A stretch of DNA of 64,000 nt from Alphaproteobacteria bacterium (GCA_018828145.1 JAHJWO010000054.1:62001-126000); one strand, 5' to 3'. Counted from the stretch's first letter, positions 37,874 through 46,486 are shown. A program made the numbers and translations. The notes: generated by a model from the sequence alone, not told the origin.

Positions 37874-38901
37874 CGCCCACCCTCGATGTTGCGATGGCGC
37901 TGGCTGATCCCGCCGACACCATAGGGATAGTCCGACATGTCCGGCTTGCTCGCTTCGCTGAGCGTGGCGATCTCCTCACCCGTCAACTTCAGCGAGGCGG
38001 CACCCAGATTGTCCTTGAGCTGCTCGGTCGTCCGCGCGCCCAGGATCACCGAGGTTACCGCCGGCTGCGCCGCCACCCAGGCCAGGGCCACCTGGGCCAT
38101 GGTCACGCCGCGTGCCTTGGCGATATCCTCCACCGCCCCGATGACCTCCCAGGTCACCGACTTGGCATTGCGCTTTTCGAACGCCTCCATGCCCCGTGTC
38201 GGGTTTTCGCCCAACCGGGTTGCGCCGGTCGGCATCTGGTCGCGCTTGTATTTGCCGCTCAACCAGCCGCCACCCAGCGGCGACCACGGCAGCAGCCCGA
38301 TCTCGGCATCCAGAGCCGCCGGCACCACCTCGTGCTCGATGTCGCGCACCAGAAGATTGTATTGCGGCTGCAGCGTCACAGGCGGCGCATAGCCATTGGC
38401 CTTGGCTAGCCAGACGGCCTTGGTCAACTGCCAGCCGAGGAAGTTGGAGAAGCCGTAATAGGCAATCTTGCCGTTACGGATCGAGTCATCGAGAAAGCGC
38501 AACGTCTCCTCCAGCGGGGTCAGCGCATCGAAGGCATGCATCTGGTAGAGGTCGATATGCTCAACCCCGAGCCGCTTGAGCGAAGCGTCGAGCGCTTCGC
38601 GCAGATTCTTGCGCGACAGGCCCAGATGGTTTGGCCCGTTCCCCATCGGAAACCGGCCCTTTGTGGTGATGACAAGATCGCGCAGCACACCGGGCTTGCT
38701 CTTGAGCCAGCGCCCGACGATCTCCTCGGATACACCAGCGCTATAGACATTGGCCGTGTCGATGAAATTGCCGCCAGCAGCCACATAGTCGTCCATCAGA
38801 CGGAACGAGGTTGCCTCGTCCGATTCCGCACCAAAGGTCATGGTGCCGAGGCAGTAGGCCGAAACGACGGCGCCGCTGTTACCGAGCTTGCGATATTCCA
38901 T
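37870..38901 (-). CDS. Aldo/keto reductase
   Basis: A 343-residue NADPH-dependent oxidoreductase with TIM-barrel fold, resembling the large YajO/Tas-like subgroup. It has MEYRKLGNSGAVVSAYCLGTMTFG at the N-terminus, catalytic-region FIDTANVYSAGVSEEIVGRWLK (Asp, Tyr), and the cofactor loop near QPQYNLLVRDIEHEVVPA. ATG 38901 has a perfect AGGAGG site; a TTG two codons upstream is not needed. Substrate unknown. Confidence 0.94.
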   Translation of the reverse strand: MEYRKLGNSGAVVSAYCLGTMTFGAESDEATSFRLMDDYVAAGGNFIDTANVYSAGVSEEIVGRWLKSKPGVLRDLVITTKGRFPMGNGPNHLGLSRKNLREALDASLKRLGVEHIDLYQMHAFDALTPLEETLRFLDDSIRNGKIAYYGFSNFLGWQLTKAVWLAKANGYAPPVTLQPQYNLLVRDIEHEVVPAALDAEIGLLPWSPLGGGWLSGKYKRDQMPTGATRLGENPTRGMEAFEKRNAKSVTWEVIGAVEDIAKARGVTMAQVALAWVAAQPAVTSVILGARTTEQLKDNLGAASLKLTGEEIATLSEASKPDMSDYPYGVGGISQRHRNIEGGR

Positions 38902-39123
38902 TATCAAATCCTCCTGAGGCCCCGGCGATGCTCGGCGGACGGCAGCGCACGGGGTGCGGGCCGGTCAATCGGGGAGCATGCATAGAGTGGGGCAAGCGCA
39001 GAACGCGCAGGCCCATTTCTGCACATCTTGTATGGCAGTTGCAAGGCATGCTCGGAGAATTGCGCGGTAGCCGCGAATTTTCCTCTCTCTAAGAGAGAGT
39101 GCCGCGCCGCGGTTTTCCGCCCG

Positions 39124-39152
39124 TTGACACCTTCTCCCGCCTTCACCATGTT
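39124..39152 (+). promoter_or_regulatory. Candidate topA promoter
   Basis: A perfect TTGACA (-35) at 39124 is followed after 17 bases by CATGTT, a poor -10, about 40 bases before the topA ATG. The 289-base gap to the aldo/keto reductase holds no other gene that I accept. Confidence 0.3.
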
Positions 39153-39190
39153 GCGCCACTTCATACAAGCGGTTGCGGAACGGATACTCC

Positions 39191-41818
39191 ATGAAGGTCG
39201 TCGTCGTTGAAAGTCCGGCTAAAGCCAAGACAATCAACAAATATCTGGGTTCAGGCTATGAAGTCCTGGCCTCGTTCGGCCATGTCCGCGATCTGCCGGC
39301 CAAGGACGGCTCCGTCCGCCCCGACGAAGACTTTGCCATGTCCTGGGAGGTCGATACCGCCTCAAAGAAGCGTTTGAGCGATATCGCCAATGCCCTCAAG
39401 GGTGCCGATGGCCTGATCCTGGCGACTGACCCGGATCGCGAAGGCGAGGCTATTTCCTGGCATGTGCTTGATGTCCTCAAGGCCAAGAAGGCCATCAAGA
39501 AGGACATGAGCGTCCAGCGCGTGGTGTTCAACGCCATCACCAAGGATGCCGTTACGGCCGCGATGGCCAAGCCACGCGAAATCGACATGCCGCTGGTCGA
39601 TGCCTATCTCGCCCGCCGCGCCCTCGACTATCTCGTCGGCTTCACCCTCTCGCCCATCCTCTGGCGCAAGCTGCCGGGCTCCCGCTCGGCCGGCCGCGTG
39701 CAATCGGTCGCCCTGCGCCTGGTGTCCGACCGCGAAGCCGAGATCGAAAAGTTCAGGGCCGACGAATACTGGTCGGTCGAAGCCAAGCTGGCCCAGGGTG
39801 GCAAGAGCTTCCTCGCCCGCCTGTTCTCGGTGGATGGCAAGAAGACCGACAAGCTCGACATCAAGACCGGCGAAAATGCCGCCGAGCTCAAGAAGCTGAT
39901 CGAATCCGGCCAGTTCAACGTCAGTTCCGTCGACAAGAAGCCGACCAAGCGCAACCCCTATGCGCCCTTCACCACGTCGAGCCTGCAGCAGGACGCCTCC
40001 TCGCGCTTGGGCCTTTCGCCCAACCGCACCATGCAGATCGCCCAGCGTCTCTACGAAGACGGGCTCATCACCTATATGCGTACCGACGCCGTGCAGATGG
40101 CGCCCGAGGGCATCGCCATGGCCCGCTCGGTGATCGGCAAGTATTTCGGCGAGGAATACCTGCCGGAAAAGGCGCGCATCTACCAGACCAAGGCCAAGAA
40201 CGCCCAGGAAGCGCACGAGGCCATCCGCCCGACCGACATGTTCAAGCGCCCCGAGCAGCTCAGCCTCGATGCCGACCAGGCCAAGCTTTATGGCCTGATC
40301 TGGCGCCGCACGCTCGCCAGCCAGATGCGCTCCGCCGAGATCGACCGCACCACGGTCGACATTGCCGTCAATGTGCCTGGCCGCGCCGTCGAACTGCGTG
40401 CCGTCGGCTCCGTCGTCACCTTCCCGGGCTTCCTCAAGCTCTACGGCGTCGAGGTCAAATCCGATGAGCCCGATGACGAGGATGAGGAAAGCCGCGAGCT
40501 GCCCCCGCTCGCCGTCGGTGACAAACCTGCCCTCCAGGCCGTCGAGATCGAGCAGCATTTCACCCAGCCGCCCAGCCGCTACACCGAAGCCAGCCTGATC
40601 AAGAAGATGGAAGAGCTCGGCATTGGCCGGCCCTCCACCTATGCGGCGACGCTGACCACGCTCAAGGACCGCGACTATGTCCGGCTCGAGGGCAAGGCTT
40701 TGCATCCCGAGGACCGCGGCCGCATCGTTACGGCCTTCCTTGAGAGCTTCTTCACCCGCTATGTCGAATATGGCTTCACGGCCGGCCTCGAAGAGCAGCT
40801 CGACCAGGTCTCGGCCGGCGACCTCGACTACAAGACCGTACTGCGTGATTTCTGGAAGGATTTCACGCACGCCACCGACGAGATCAAGGACCTCCGCGTG
40901 TCGGAAGTCCTCGACGCGCTCAATGAAATGCTGGCCAGCCGCATCTTCCCACCCAAGGAAGACGGCTCCGATCCGCGCAAGTGCCCCACTTGTGGCACCG
41001 GTCAGCTCTCGCTCAAGCTGGGCAAGTTCGGCGCCTTCATCGGTTGCTCCAACTACCCGGAATGCAAGCACACGATGCAGCTCTCCGACGCGGCCAATGG
41101 CCAGTCGAGCGAAGCTGCGGCCGGCGACGGCGTGCTCGGCACCGATCCGGAGACGGGCGAGGAAGTCCACCTCAAGTCTGGCCGTTTCGGCCCCTATGTC
41201 CAGCTCGGCGACGGCAAGGAGCCCAAGCGCAGTTCCCTGCCCAAGGGCTGGGACGCCGCCTCGCTGACCCTCGAAGCCGCGCTCAAGCTGCTGTCGCTGC
41301 CGCGGGAAGTGGGTCTGCACCCCGAGAGCGGCCTGCCCATCTCGGCCGGCATCGGCCGCTATGGCCCCTTCGTGCTGCATGACGGCAAATATGCCAACCT
41401 GCCGGACGTGGAAGAGGTGTTCACGGTCGGAATCAACCGCGCCGTCGATCTCATCGCGCAGAAAGCCGCCGGCGGCTTCAAGCGCGGCGGTGGCACTGCC
41501 GTGGCGGCCATCCAGACCTTCGAGCACGACAACGGCCCCATCACCGTCCGCGCCGGCCGCTATGGGCCCTACGTCAACCAAGGCAAGATCAACGCCACCA
41601 TTCCCAAGGATGTGAAGCCCGAGGATGTGACCCTGGACCAGGCCGTGCAGTGGATCGCGGCGCGCGCCGAGGCCACGGGCGCCAAGGTCAAGAAGGCTCC
41701 GGCCAAGAAAAAGGCGCCCGCCAAGAAGCCGGCAGCCAAGCCTGCTACGGCAAAGAAGCCGGCTGCCAAGAAGGCCGCGCCGAAAAAGACCGTCGCCAAG
41801 GAAGACGTGCCGTTCTAG
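39191..41818 (+). CDS. topA: DNA topoisomerase I
   Basis: An 875-residue type IA topoisomerase relaxing negative supercoils. The TOPRIM domain (MKVVVVESPAKAKTINKYLG, ILATDPDREGEAISWHV) is followed by the active-site GLITYMRTDAV with Tyr about residue 295. A single intact four-Cys zinc finger starts near residue 598 (CPTCG ... CSNYPEC). Then come topoisomerase C-terminal repeats (RFGPYVQLGDGKEPKR, RYGPFVLHDGKYAN, RYGPYVNQGK) and a 45-residue Lys/Ala/Pro tail. ATG 39191 (MKVVVV) is the family start. Confidence 0.97.
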   Translation: MKVVVVESPAKAKTINKYLGSGYEVLASFGHVRDLPAKDGSVRPDEDFAMSWEVDTASKKRLSDIANALKGADGLILATDPDREGEAISWHVLDVLKAKKAIKKDMSVQRVVFNAITKDAVTAAMAKPREIDMPLVDAYLARRALDYLVGFTLSPILWRKLPGSRSAGRVQSVALRLVSDREAEIEKFRADEYWSVEAKLAQGGKSFLARLFSVDGKKTDKLDIKTGENAAELKKLIESGQFNVSSVDKKPTKRNPYAPFTTSSLQQDASSRLGLSPNRTMQIAQRLYEDGLITYMRTDAVQMAPEGIAMARSVIGKYFGEEYLPEKARIYQTKAKNAQEAHEAIRPTDMFKRPEQLSLDADQAKLYGLIWRRTLASQMRSAEIDRTTVDIAVNVPGRAVELRAVGSVVTFPGFLKLYGVEVKSDEPDDEDEESRELPPLAVGDKPALQAVEIEQHFTQPPSRYTEASLIKKMEELGIGRPSTYAATLTTLKDRDYVRLEGKALHPEDRGRIVTAFLESFFTRYVEYGFTAGLEEQLDQVSAGDLDYKTVLRDFWKDFTHATDEIKDLRVSEVLDALNEMLASRIFPPKEDGSDPRKCPTCGTGQLSLKLGKFGAFIGCSNYPECKHTMQLSDAANGQSSEAAAGDGVLGTDPETGEEVHLKSGRFGPYVQLGDGKEPKRSSLPKGWDAASLTLEAALKLLSLPREVGLHPESGLPISAGIGRYGPFVLHDGKYANLPDVEEVFTVGINRAVDLIAQKAAGGFKRGGGTAVAAIQTFEHDNGPITVRAGRYGPYVNQGKINATIPKDVKPEDVTLDQAVQWIAARAEATGAKVKKAPAKKKAPAKKPAAKPATAKKPAAKKAAPKKTVAKEDVPF

Positions 41819-41826
41819 AGGCATAA

Positions 41827-41935
41827 CCCCCACCCAACCTCCCCCTGAAGGGGGAGGAGCCGCGCAGAGGATGGGACCCGATCGCGACGAAAACTGGATC
41901 GGTCCCTCCCCCTTCAGGGGGAGGCTAGGTGGGGG
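41827..41935. repeat. Doublet-palindrome repeat, copy 3
   Basis: A 109-bp element between the convergent topA and dipeptidase stops. The left palindrome CCTCCCCCTGAAGGGGGAGG (41838-41857) is the exact reverse complement of the right one (41905-41924). Outer arms CCCCCACC and GGTGGGGG match. It is the best-preserved copy of the family. Confidence 0.85.
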
Positions 41936-41943
41936 CGGTTCGC

Positions 41944-42990
41944 CTACCCCATCACCCGCTCAACCATTCCGATCCAGTTCCCCAGCGCGATCTTGCGCAC
42001 CAGTTCCTGCCCATAGCCCTTGTCCAGCAGCGCCTGCAGCAGCGTCTGCACGCCGGTGACGTCGCCAATGGCGGTCGGCACCATGGCGCCGTCGAAGTCG
42101 CTGCCCAGCGCCACGCCATCCTCGCCCAGCGCCTCCACCAGCGCATCGACATGACGGACCATCAGCTCGATCTCGGTATTGGCGTCGAACCGGCCATCGG
42201 GCCGCAGGAAGCCGGTGGCGAAGTTCAGCCCGACGATGCCGCCGCTCTCGGCGATCGCCGCCAGTTGCCAATCGACCAGATTGCGCGAACTGGCACAAAT
42301 CGCATGCACGTTGGAATGGGTCGCCACCAGCGGATGGCTCGATAGTGCCGCCACATCACGAAAGCCTGCCGCGTTGAGGTGGCTCAGGTCGATCATCACG
42401 CCGCGCTCATTGCATTGCCGCACCAGTTCCTTGCCTTCATTGGTCAGTCCCGGCCCGATATCGGGATCGGCATTGAAGCGAAACGGCACGCCGGTGCCGA
42501 AGGCGTTCGCCCGGCTCCAGGTGATGCCGATGGAACGCAACCCGGCTGCATAGAGCACGTCCAGCGACCGGAATTCGGTATCGATGGCCTCGGCGCCCTC
42601 AATGTGGAAAATTGCCGCCAGCCTGTCCTGCGCGATAGCCGCGCGGATGTCCCCCGCCGTGCGACAGACCGCCAGCGCCCCGGCCCGCTCTAGCCGCAAC
42701 AGCACCGACGCCATGCCATTGGTGGAAACCAGCGCATCGGCAAGGGCCAGCTCCGGCGGCAATTGACCGGTGCTGTAGTTTGGCGCCGCTGCGACCTGCT
42801 CCAGCGTCGCCTTGAGGGGCGGCGGAAACATCGCGAAGAACCCGCCTGCCATGGCGCCCGCCTTGGCGCGCGGCAGGTCGATATGGGCACCGGGCATTCC
42901 CTCGATGAACGGCCGCTCCTTGTCGGCACCCGCCACCTCAAGCAACTTGAGCAGGGTGTCATTGTGTCCGTCGAAGAAGGCAATGGTCAT
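41944..42990 (-). CDS. Dipeptidase (peptidase M19, membrane dipeptidase-like)
   Basis: A 348-residue zinc metallopeptidase of the renal dipeptidase family: FDGHNDTLLK with the HxD ligands near residues 9-11, IFHIEGAEAID (Glu), SHLNAAGFRDVAALSSHPLVATHSNVHAICASSRNLVD with two His ligands, and LGSDFDGAMVPTAI. There is no signal peptide, so it is likely cytoplasmic and cleaves a range of dipeptides. The gene is transcribed alone. Confidence 0.94.
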   Translation of the reverse strand: MTIAFFDGHNDTLLKLLEVAGADKERPFIEGMPGAHIDLPRAKAGAMAGGFFAMFPPPLKATLEQVAAAPNYSTGQLPPELALADALVSTNGMASVLLRLERAGALAVCRTAGDIRAAIAQDRLAAIFHIEGAEAIDTEFRSLDVLYAAGLRSIGITWSRANAFGTGVPFRFNADPDIGPGLTNEGKELVRQCNERGVMIDLSHLNAAGFRDVAALSSHPLVATHSNVHAICASSRNLVDWQLAAIAESGGIVGLNFATGFLRPDGRFDANTEIELMVRHVDALVEALGEDGVALGSDFDGAMVPTAIGDVTGVQTLLQALLDKGYGQELVRKIALGNWIGMVERVMG

Positions 42991-43034
42991 GTGGGCGTCC
43001 GGGAATCAGAAGCATGTGGTGGCGGACACCCTAT

Positions 43035-43069
43035 CACCCCCTCCCGGCCTGCCCCATCAAGGGGCAACG
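43035..43069. repeat. Doublet-palindrome repeat, half copy (copy 4)
   Basis: CACCCCCTCCCGGCCTGCCC with a short hairpin (GCCCCATCAAGGGGC) matches the left half of copy 2, but no right half exists. It sits in the gap between the divergent dipeptidase and rnr starts. It is probably a decayed or truncated element. Confidence 0.5.
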
Positions 43070-43134
43070 CACCCAAAATTGGCAATCTCGCGCGAACTGC
43101 CCTATCTATCGCCTAACTCTACAGAAACGACCCA

Positions 43135-45420
43135 ATGGCCAAGCCACCAACTCGAAAACCCAAAAACCTCTCCGGCCCCAAGCGTGCGCGCCAGCCTGCC
43201 GCTGGCGCCTTGCCCACCCGTGAGCAGCTTCTCGCCGCCCTCGCCGAACAGGCCGACATCAAGGGCAAGCGCGATCTGGCCAAGGTGTTCGGCATCCGAG
43301 GCGACATGCGCCGCCCGTTCAAGGCCATGCTGGCCGAGCTCGAGGGCGAAGGTATCATTACGCGCACCCGCAAGGCGCTGCGCCGCACCGCCGCCCTGCC
43401 CCATGTCACCGTGCTCGACATTCCCACCGATGCCGATCCCGATGATCTGCATGCCTTCCCGGCCCAGTGGAACGAGGAAGAAGGCGAAAAGCCGCGCGTG
43501 ACCGTGCTGGGCGGTCGGGACGCCCGCGTCGTGCCCGCACCCGGCGACCGCATCCTGGCCCGCATCGATGCCGGCGACGGCGACGTGCCGGCCTATACCG
43601 CCAAGGCCATGAAGATCCTCGACAAGCCGCGCCGCGGCCAGATCGGCATCGTGCGCATGGACGAGGACGGCGCCCGCCTCATTCCGGTCGATCGCAAGCA
43701 GAAGGAAATGCGCATTCCCCTTGGCGATCTGCTGACGGCCGCCGATGGTGACCTGGTCGAAGTGGAGGTCAAGCTCTCCGGCCGCCTGATGATTCCGCGC
43801 GCCAAGGTCACGTCTGTCATCGGCAATCCGATGTCGGAAGGCGCAGTCAGCCTCATCGCCATCCACAATCTGGAAATCCCCTACCGCTTTCCGGAATCGG
43901 TGCTGCGCGAGGCGGAAGAGGCCAAGGAGGCGAGCCTCAAGGGCCGCGAGGACTGGCGCGACCTGCCGCTGATCACCATCGACCCCTTCGATGCAAAGGA
44001 TCACGACGACGCCGTCTATGCCCAGCCCGACGACGACAAGGCCAATCCAGGCGGCCATATCGTCACCGTGGCCATCGCCGATGTTGCCGCCTATGTGCGG
44101 CCCGGCACGGCGCTCGACCGCGAAGCCTATCTGCGCGGCAATTCGGTCTATTTCCCCGACCGGGTCGTCCCCATGCTGCCTGAGCGGATTTCCAATGAGC
44201 TCTGCTCGCTCAAGCAGGGCGAGGCCCGCGCCGCGCTTGCCGTGCGCATGGTGTTCGATGCCGGCGGCCACAAGAAGAGCCACAGCTTCCATCGCATCCT
44301 GATGCGCTCGGCCGCCAAGCTCAGCTACCAGCAGGCCCAGGCTGCCATTGACGGCAATGCCGATGACCAGACTGGCCCGCTGCTTGAGCCCATCCTGAGG
44401 CCGCTCTACGCCGCTTATGACGCCATGGCATCGGCGCGCGACCGCCGCGGTCCGCTCGACCTGGACCTGCCGGAGCGCAAGATCGTGCTCGATGCCAAGG
44501 GCATGGTGCAGGATATCCGCATACCCGAGCGGCTGGCGGCCCATCGCCTGATCGAGGAAATGATGATCGCCGCCAATGTCGCGGCGGCCGAGACGCTTGA
44601 GCAGAAGCGCTCCGAACTGCTCTATCGCGTGCATGACGAGCCCTCGAGCGAAAAACTCCAGGCCCTGCGCGACTTCCTCGGATCGCTCAACATCGCAGTC
44701 AAGAAATCGGACGCCGTGCGCGCTTCCGACTTCAACGGCATCCTGGCCCAGGCCCGCAAGGCCGGCAATATCGAGCAGGTGTCCGAAATGGTGCTGCGCA
44801 GCCAGGCGCAGGCCGTCTATGACCACGAGAACCTGGGGCACTTCGGCCTCAACCTCGACCGCTACGCCCACTTCACCTCGCCCATCCGCCGCTATGCCGA
44901 CCTGATCGTGCACCGTGCGCTGATCCGGGCACTGGGTCTCGGTGACGATGGCCTCACCGAGAATGAGGCCCTCAAGCTGGCCGGCATCGCCCAGCACATT
45001 TCGGCCACCGAGCGCCGGGCCATGCTGGCCGAGCGCGAGACCGCCGACCGGCTCCTGGCGCAGTTCCTCGCCACCAAGATCGGCGCGCGCTTCGAGGCTC
45101 GCATTTCCGGCGTCACCCGCTCGGGCCTCTTCGTGCGCCTGCTGGAAACTGGGGCCGACGGCTTCATCCCGGCCTCGACGCTGGGCCAGGATTACTACCG
45201 CTATGCCGAAGACCAGCAGGCCATGATTGGCGACCGGACAGGCGAGAAGTTCGGCCTGGGCGATCGCGTCACGGTACGGCTGGTCGAGGCCGCTCCCGTG
45301 GCCGGCGCGTTACGCTTCGAGCTGCTTTCCGAGGGTGTCCGCGTCAATCCGTCACCTGCACGCCGGAACCAGAAGCGCCCATCTAGGAGCTTCGGCCCCA
45401 AGGGCCGCAAGAAGGGATAG
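43135..45420 (+). CDS. rnr: Ribonuclease R
   Basis: A 761-residue 3'-5' exoribonuclease that degrades structured RNA. After an N-terminal helix-turn-helix-like segment and cold-shock regions comes the RNB catalytic domain. It has ITIDPFDAKDHDDAVYA with the catalytic Asp cluster, AIADVAAYVRPGTALDREAYLRGNSVYFPDRVVPMLPE, and HFTSPIRRYADLIVHRAL. A C-terminal S1 domain (ISGVTRSGLFVRLLETGADGFIP) and a basic tail (PRRNQKRPSRSFGPKGRKKG) follow. ATG 43135 starts MAKPPTRKPKNL. It precedes the DUF983 gene by 4 bases. Confidence 0.96.
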   Translation: MAKPPTRKPKNLSGPKRARQPAAGALPTREQLLAALAEQADIKGKRDLAKVFGIRGDMRRPFKAMLAELEGEGIITRTRKALRRTAALPHVTVLDIPTDADPDDLHAFPAQWNEEEGEKPRVTVLGGRDARVVPAPGDRILARIDAGDGDVPAYTAKAMKILDKPRRGQIGIVRMDEDGARLIPVDRKQKEMRIPLGDLLTAADGDLVEVEVKLSGRLMIPRAKVTSVIGNPMSEGAVSLIAIHNLEIPYRFPESVLREAEEAKEASLKGREDWRDLPLITIDPFDAKDHDDAVYAQPDDDKANPGGHIVTVAIADVAAYVRPGTALDREAYLRGNSVYFPDRVVPMLPERISNELCSLKQGEARAALAVRMVFDAGGHKKSHSFHRILMRSAAKLSYQQAQAAIDGNADDQTGPLLEPILRPLYAAYDAMASARDRRGPLDLDLPERKIVLDAKGMVQDIRIPERLAAHRLIEEMMIAANVAAAETLEQKRSELLYRVHDEPSSEKLQALRDFLGSLNIAVKKSDAVRASDFNGILAQARKAGNIEQVSEMVLRSQAQAVYDHENLGHFGLNLDRYAHFTSPIRRYADLIVHRALIRALGLGDDGLTENEALKLAGIAQHISATERRAMLAERETADRLLAQFLATKIGARFEARISGVTRSGLFVRLLETGADGFIPASTLGQDYYRYAEDQQAMIGDRTGEKFGLGDRVTVRLVEAAPVAGALRFELLSEGVRVNPSPARRNQKRPSRSFGPKGRKKG

Positions 45421-45424
45421 TGTG

Positions 45425-45820
45425 ATGAGCGGCGACTCCAAGGCAATCGAACAGCGCAATCTGGGCCAGGCCGTCTGGCGCGGCACCCTGTGCAAGTGCC
45501 CCCATTGCGGCCAGGGCAAGATGTTCCGCGCCTATCTCAAGGTCGCCGACCATTGCGACACTTGCGGCGAACAGCTCGACCTGCACCGTGCCGATGACTT
45601 CCCGCCCTACATCGCCATCATGATCGTTGGCCACCTGCTGGTCGGCATCATGCTGCATATGGACATGGTCTGGCACGTCAATCCGCTGACCTATCTCTAT
45701 ACCATGGTGCCCCTCGCCGTGATCCTGCCGCTGGCCATGCTGCCCTCCATCAAGGGCGCGATTGTGGGCATGCAATGGGCCAACGGCATGTATGGCTTCG
45801 GCACCGGCCAGCGGGACTAA
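45425..45820 (+). CDS. DUF983-family membrane protein
   Basis: A 131-residue protein with a zinc-ribbon-like start, CKCPHCGQGKMFRAYLKVADHCDTCGEQLD, and two hydrophobic helices (YIAIMIVGHLLVGIMLHMDM and YTMVPLAVILPLAMLPSIKGAIVG). This is the DUF983 pattern; the function is not known. ATG 45425 has a near-perfect AAGGGA site, four bases after the rnr stop, so it is co-transcribed. The much longer frame upstream is a shadow inside rnr. Confidence 0.9.
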   Translation: MSGDSKAIEQRNLGQAVWRGTLCKCPHCGQGKMFRAYLKVADHCDTCGEQLDLHRADDFPPYIAIMIVGHLLVGIMLHMDMVWHVNPLTYLYTMVPLAVILPLAMLPSIKGAIVGMQWANGMYGFGTGQRD

Positions 45821-45828
45821 GCTTCGGC

Positions 45829-45856
45829 TTGACAATCGGCGCCAAATCCGTAGTTT
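45829..45856 (+). promoter_or_regulatory. Strong promoter for rpmG
   Basis: TTGACA (45829-45834), a 16-base spacer, then TAGTTT (45851-45856). The -35 is perfect and the gap to the rpmG ATG (59 bases) leaves a leader of about 50 nt. It begins right after the DUF983 stop codon at 45818-45820. Confidence 0.65.
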
Positions 45857-45869
45857 GCGCCCAACTTCC

Positions 45870-45892
45870 GGCGCCGCGGATTCCACGGCGCC
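45870..45892 (+). promoter_or_regulatory. GC-rich hairpin in the rpmG leader
   Basis: GGCGCCG/CGGCGCC closes a 9-base loop and is followed by TTTCG. It would lie in the rpmG 5' leader just after the presumed transcription start, or alternatively be the terminator of the rnr-DUF983 transcript. The short T-tract makes an attenuator possible. Confidence 0.4.
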
Positions 45893-45914
45893 TTTCGTAT
45901 TGTGAGGACTAACC

Positions 45915-46082
45915 ATGGCCAAAGCCGCTTCCGTCAAGATCAAGCTCGTGTCGACGGCTGATACTGGCTACTACTACGTCACCAAGAAGAACGCCCGCAC
46001 CCAGACCGAGAAGCTCTCGTACAACAAGTACGACCCGGTTGTGCGCAAGCATGTCGAGTTCAAGGAAGCCAAGATCAAGTAA
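45915..46082 (+). CDS. rpmG: 50S ribosomal protein L33
   Basis: A 55-residue basic protein ([30 protein letters not shown]...KEAKIK). The sequence is the zinc-free form without the CxxC pairs, which is the alphaproteobacterial norm. It has a GTGAGGA site and its own promoter. Its very short length keeps it out of many ORF lists. A strong terminator follows 28 bases downstream. Confidence 0.97.
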   Translation: MAKAASVKIKLVSTADTGYYYVTKKNARTQTEKLSYNKYDPVVRKHVEFKEAKIK

Positions 46083-46110
46083 TCTGGCGCCTGCTCGATC
46101 CGAGAATCTA

Positions 46111-46144
46111 AAAGCCCTGCATCTTCGATGCGGGGCTTTTTGCT
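46111..46144 (+). terminator. Rho-independent terminator of rpmG
   Basis: An A-flanked stem AAAGCCCTGCATC paired with GATGCGGGGCTTT (one mismatch) closes a TTC loop and continues into TTTTTGC. The stop codon of rpmG lies 28 bases upstream. Confidence 0.92.
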
Positions 46145-46486
46145 GTCCGGAGCAAGCTTGATCGACATGGATACAGCTATCCGTCACCCGGTCAGGATGA
46201 GTGCTGTGCGGTCGGATGCTGTGTGAAAGAGTGGCTGGTCCGGAGTGGCATGTCGAAGAGGCCACTCTGTCCACATCCGGACCAGCCGCCCCACGGGACT
46301 CAGGAGTTGCGGCGGACCTGAGAGAGCCGTAGGGAACCATCAGCAAGTGTCCCGTTTTGGGTCACTCGCCGTGTTGATGGCAACCTACGCCACGGCCAGA
46401 AAAACTCAAGGAATTCCGGCGCTTCCGACCGGGTAAAGCTTTGTTAATTATAACGCTTAACCCTAACACAGCCAATTGCGCCAGTC
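46142..46486. other. Hairpin-rich intergenic region between rpmG and pleD
   Basis: No credible gene lies in these 345 bases. Several nested inverted repeats occur: GGATA/TATCC (46169-46182); a perfect 12-bp GGCTGGTCCGGA/TCCGGACCAGCC (46233-46287) with an internal GTGGC/GCCAC; CTCAGG/CCTGAG (46299-46322); and CCATCA/TGATGG (46337-46380) enclosing GTGTCCC/GGGTCAC. The direct repeat GAGTGGC at 46229 and 46243 can each pair with GCCACTC at 46261. AT-rich sequence (46440-46460) with a GTTAA-N9-TTAAC inverted repeat follows. A structured RNA or a mobile-element remnant is possible; see findings. Confidence 0.5.

Noticed and set aside
38904..39164. 86-codon minus-strand frame in the gap upstream of topA
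   Set aside because: No ribosome site, mixed composition and overlap with the presumed topA promoter region.
39362..41833. 823-codon minus-strand frame over topA
   Set aside because: Antisense shadow of a complete topoisomerase I; no recognisable motif and biased Leu/Gly/Arg composition.
25176..43069. Doublet-palindrome repeats as a CRISPR array
   Set aside because: Copies are ~110 bp, kilobases apart, with no regular short repeats or spacers and no cas genes.
46229..46287. GAGTGGC direct repeat and 12-bp palindrome as an attachment or dif site
   Set aside because: There is no integrase or recombinase gene nearby and the arrangement does not match the 28-bp dif layout.
45909..46346. 145-codon minus-strand frame crossing rpmG and its terminator
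   Set aside because: It crosses the strong rpmG terminator and L33 on the other strand; the predicted protein has no recognisable family.
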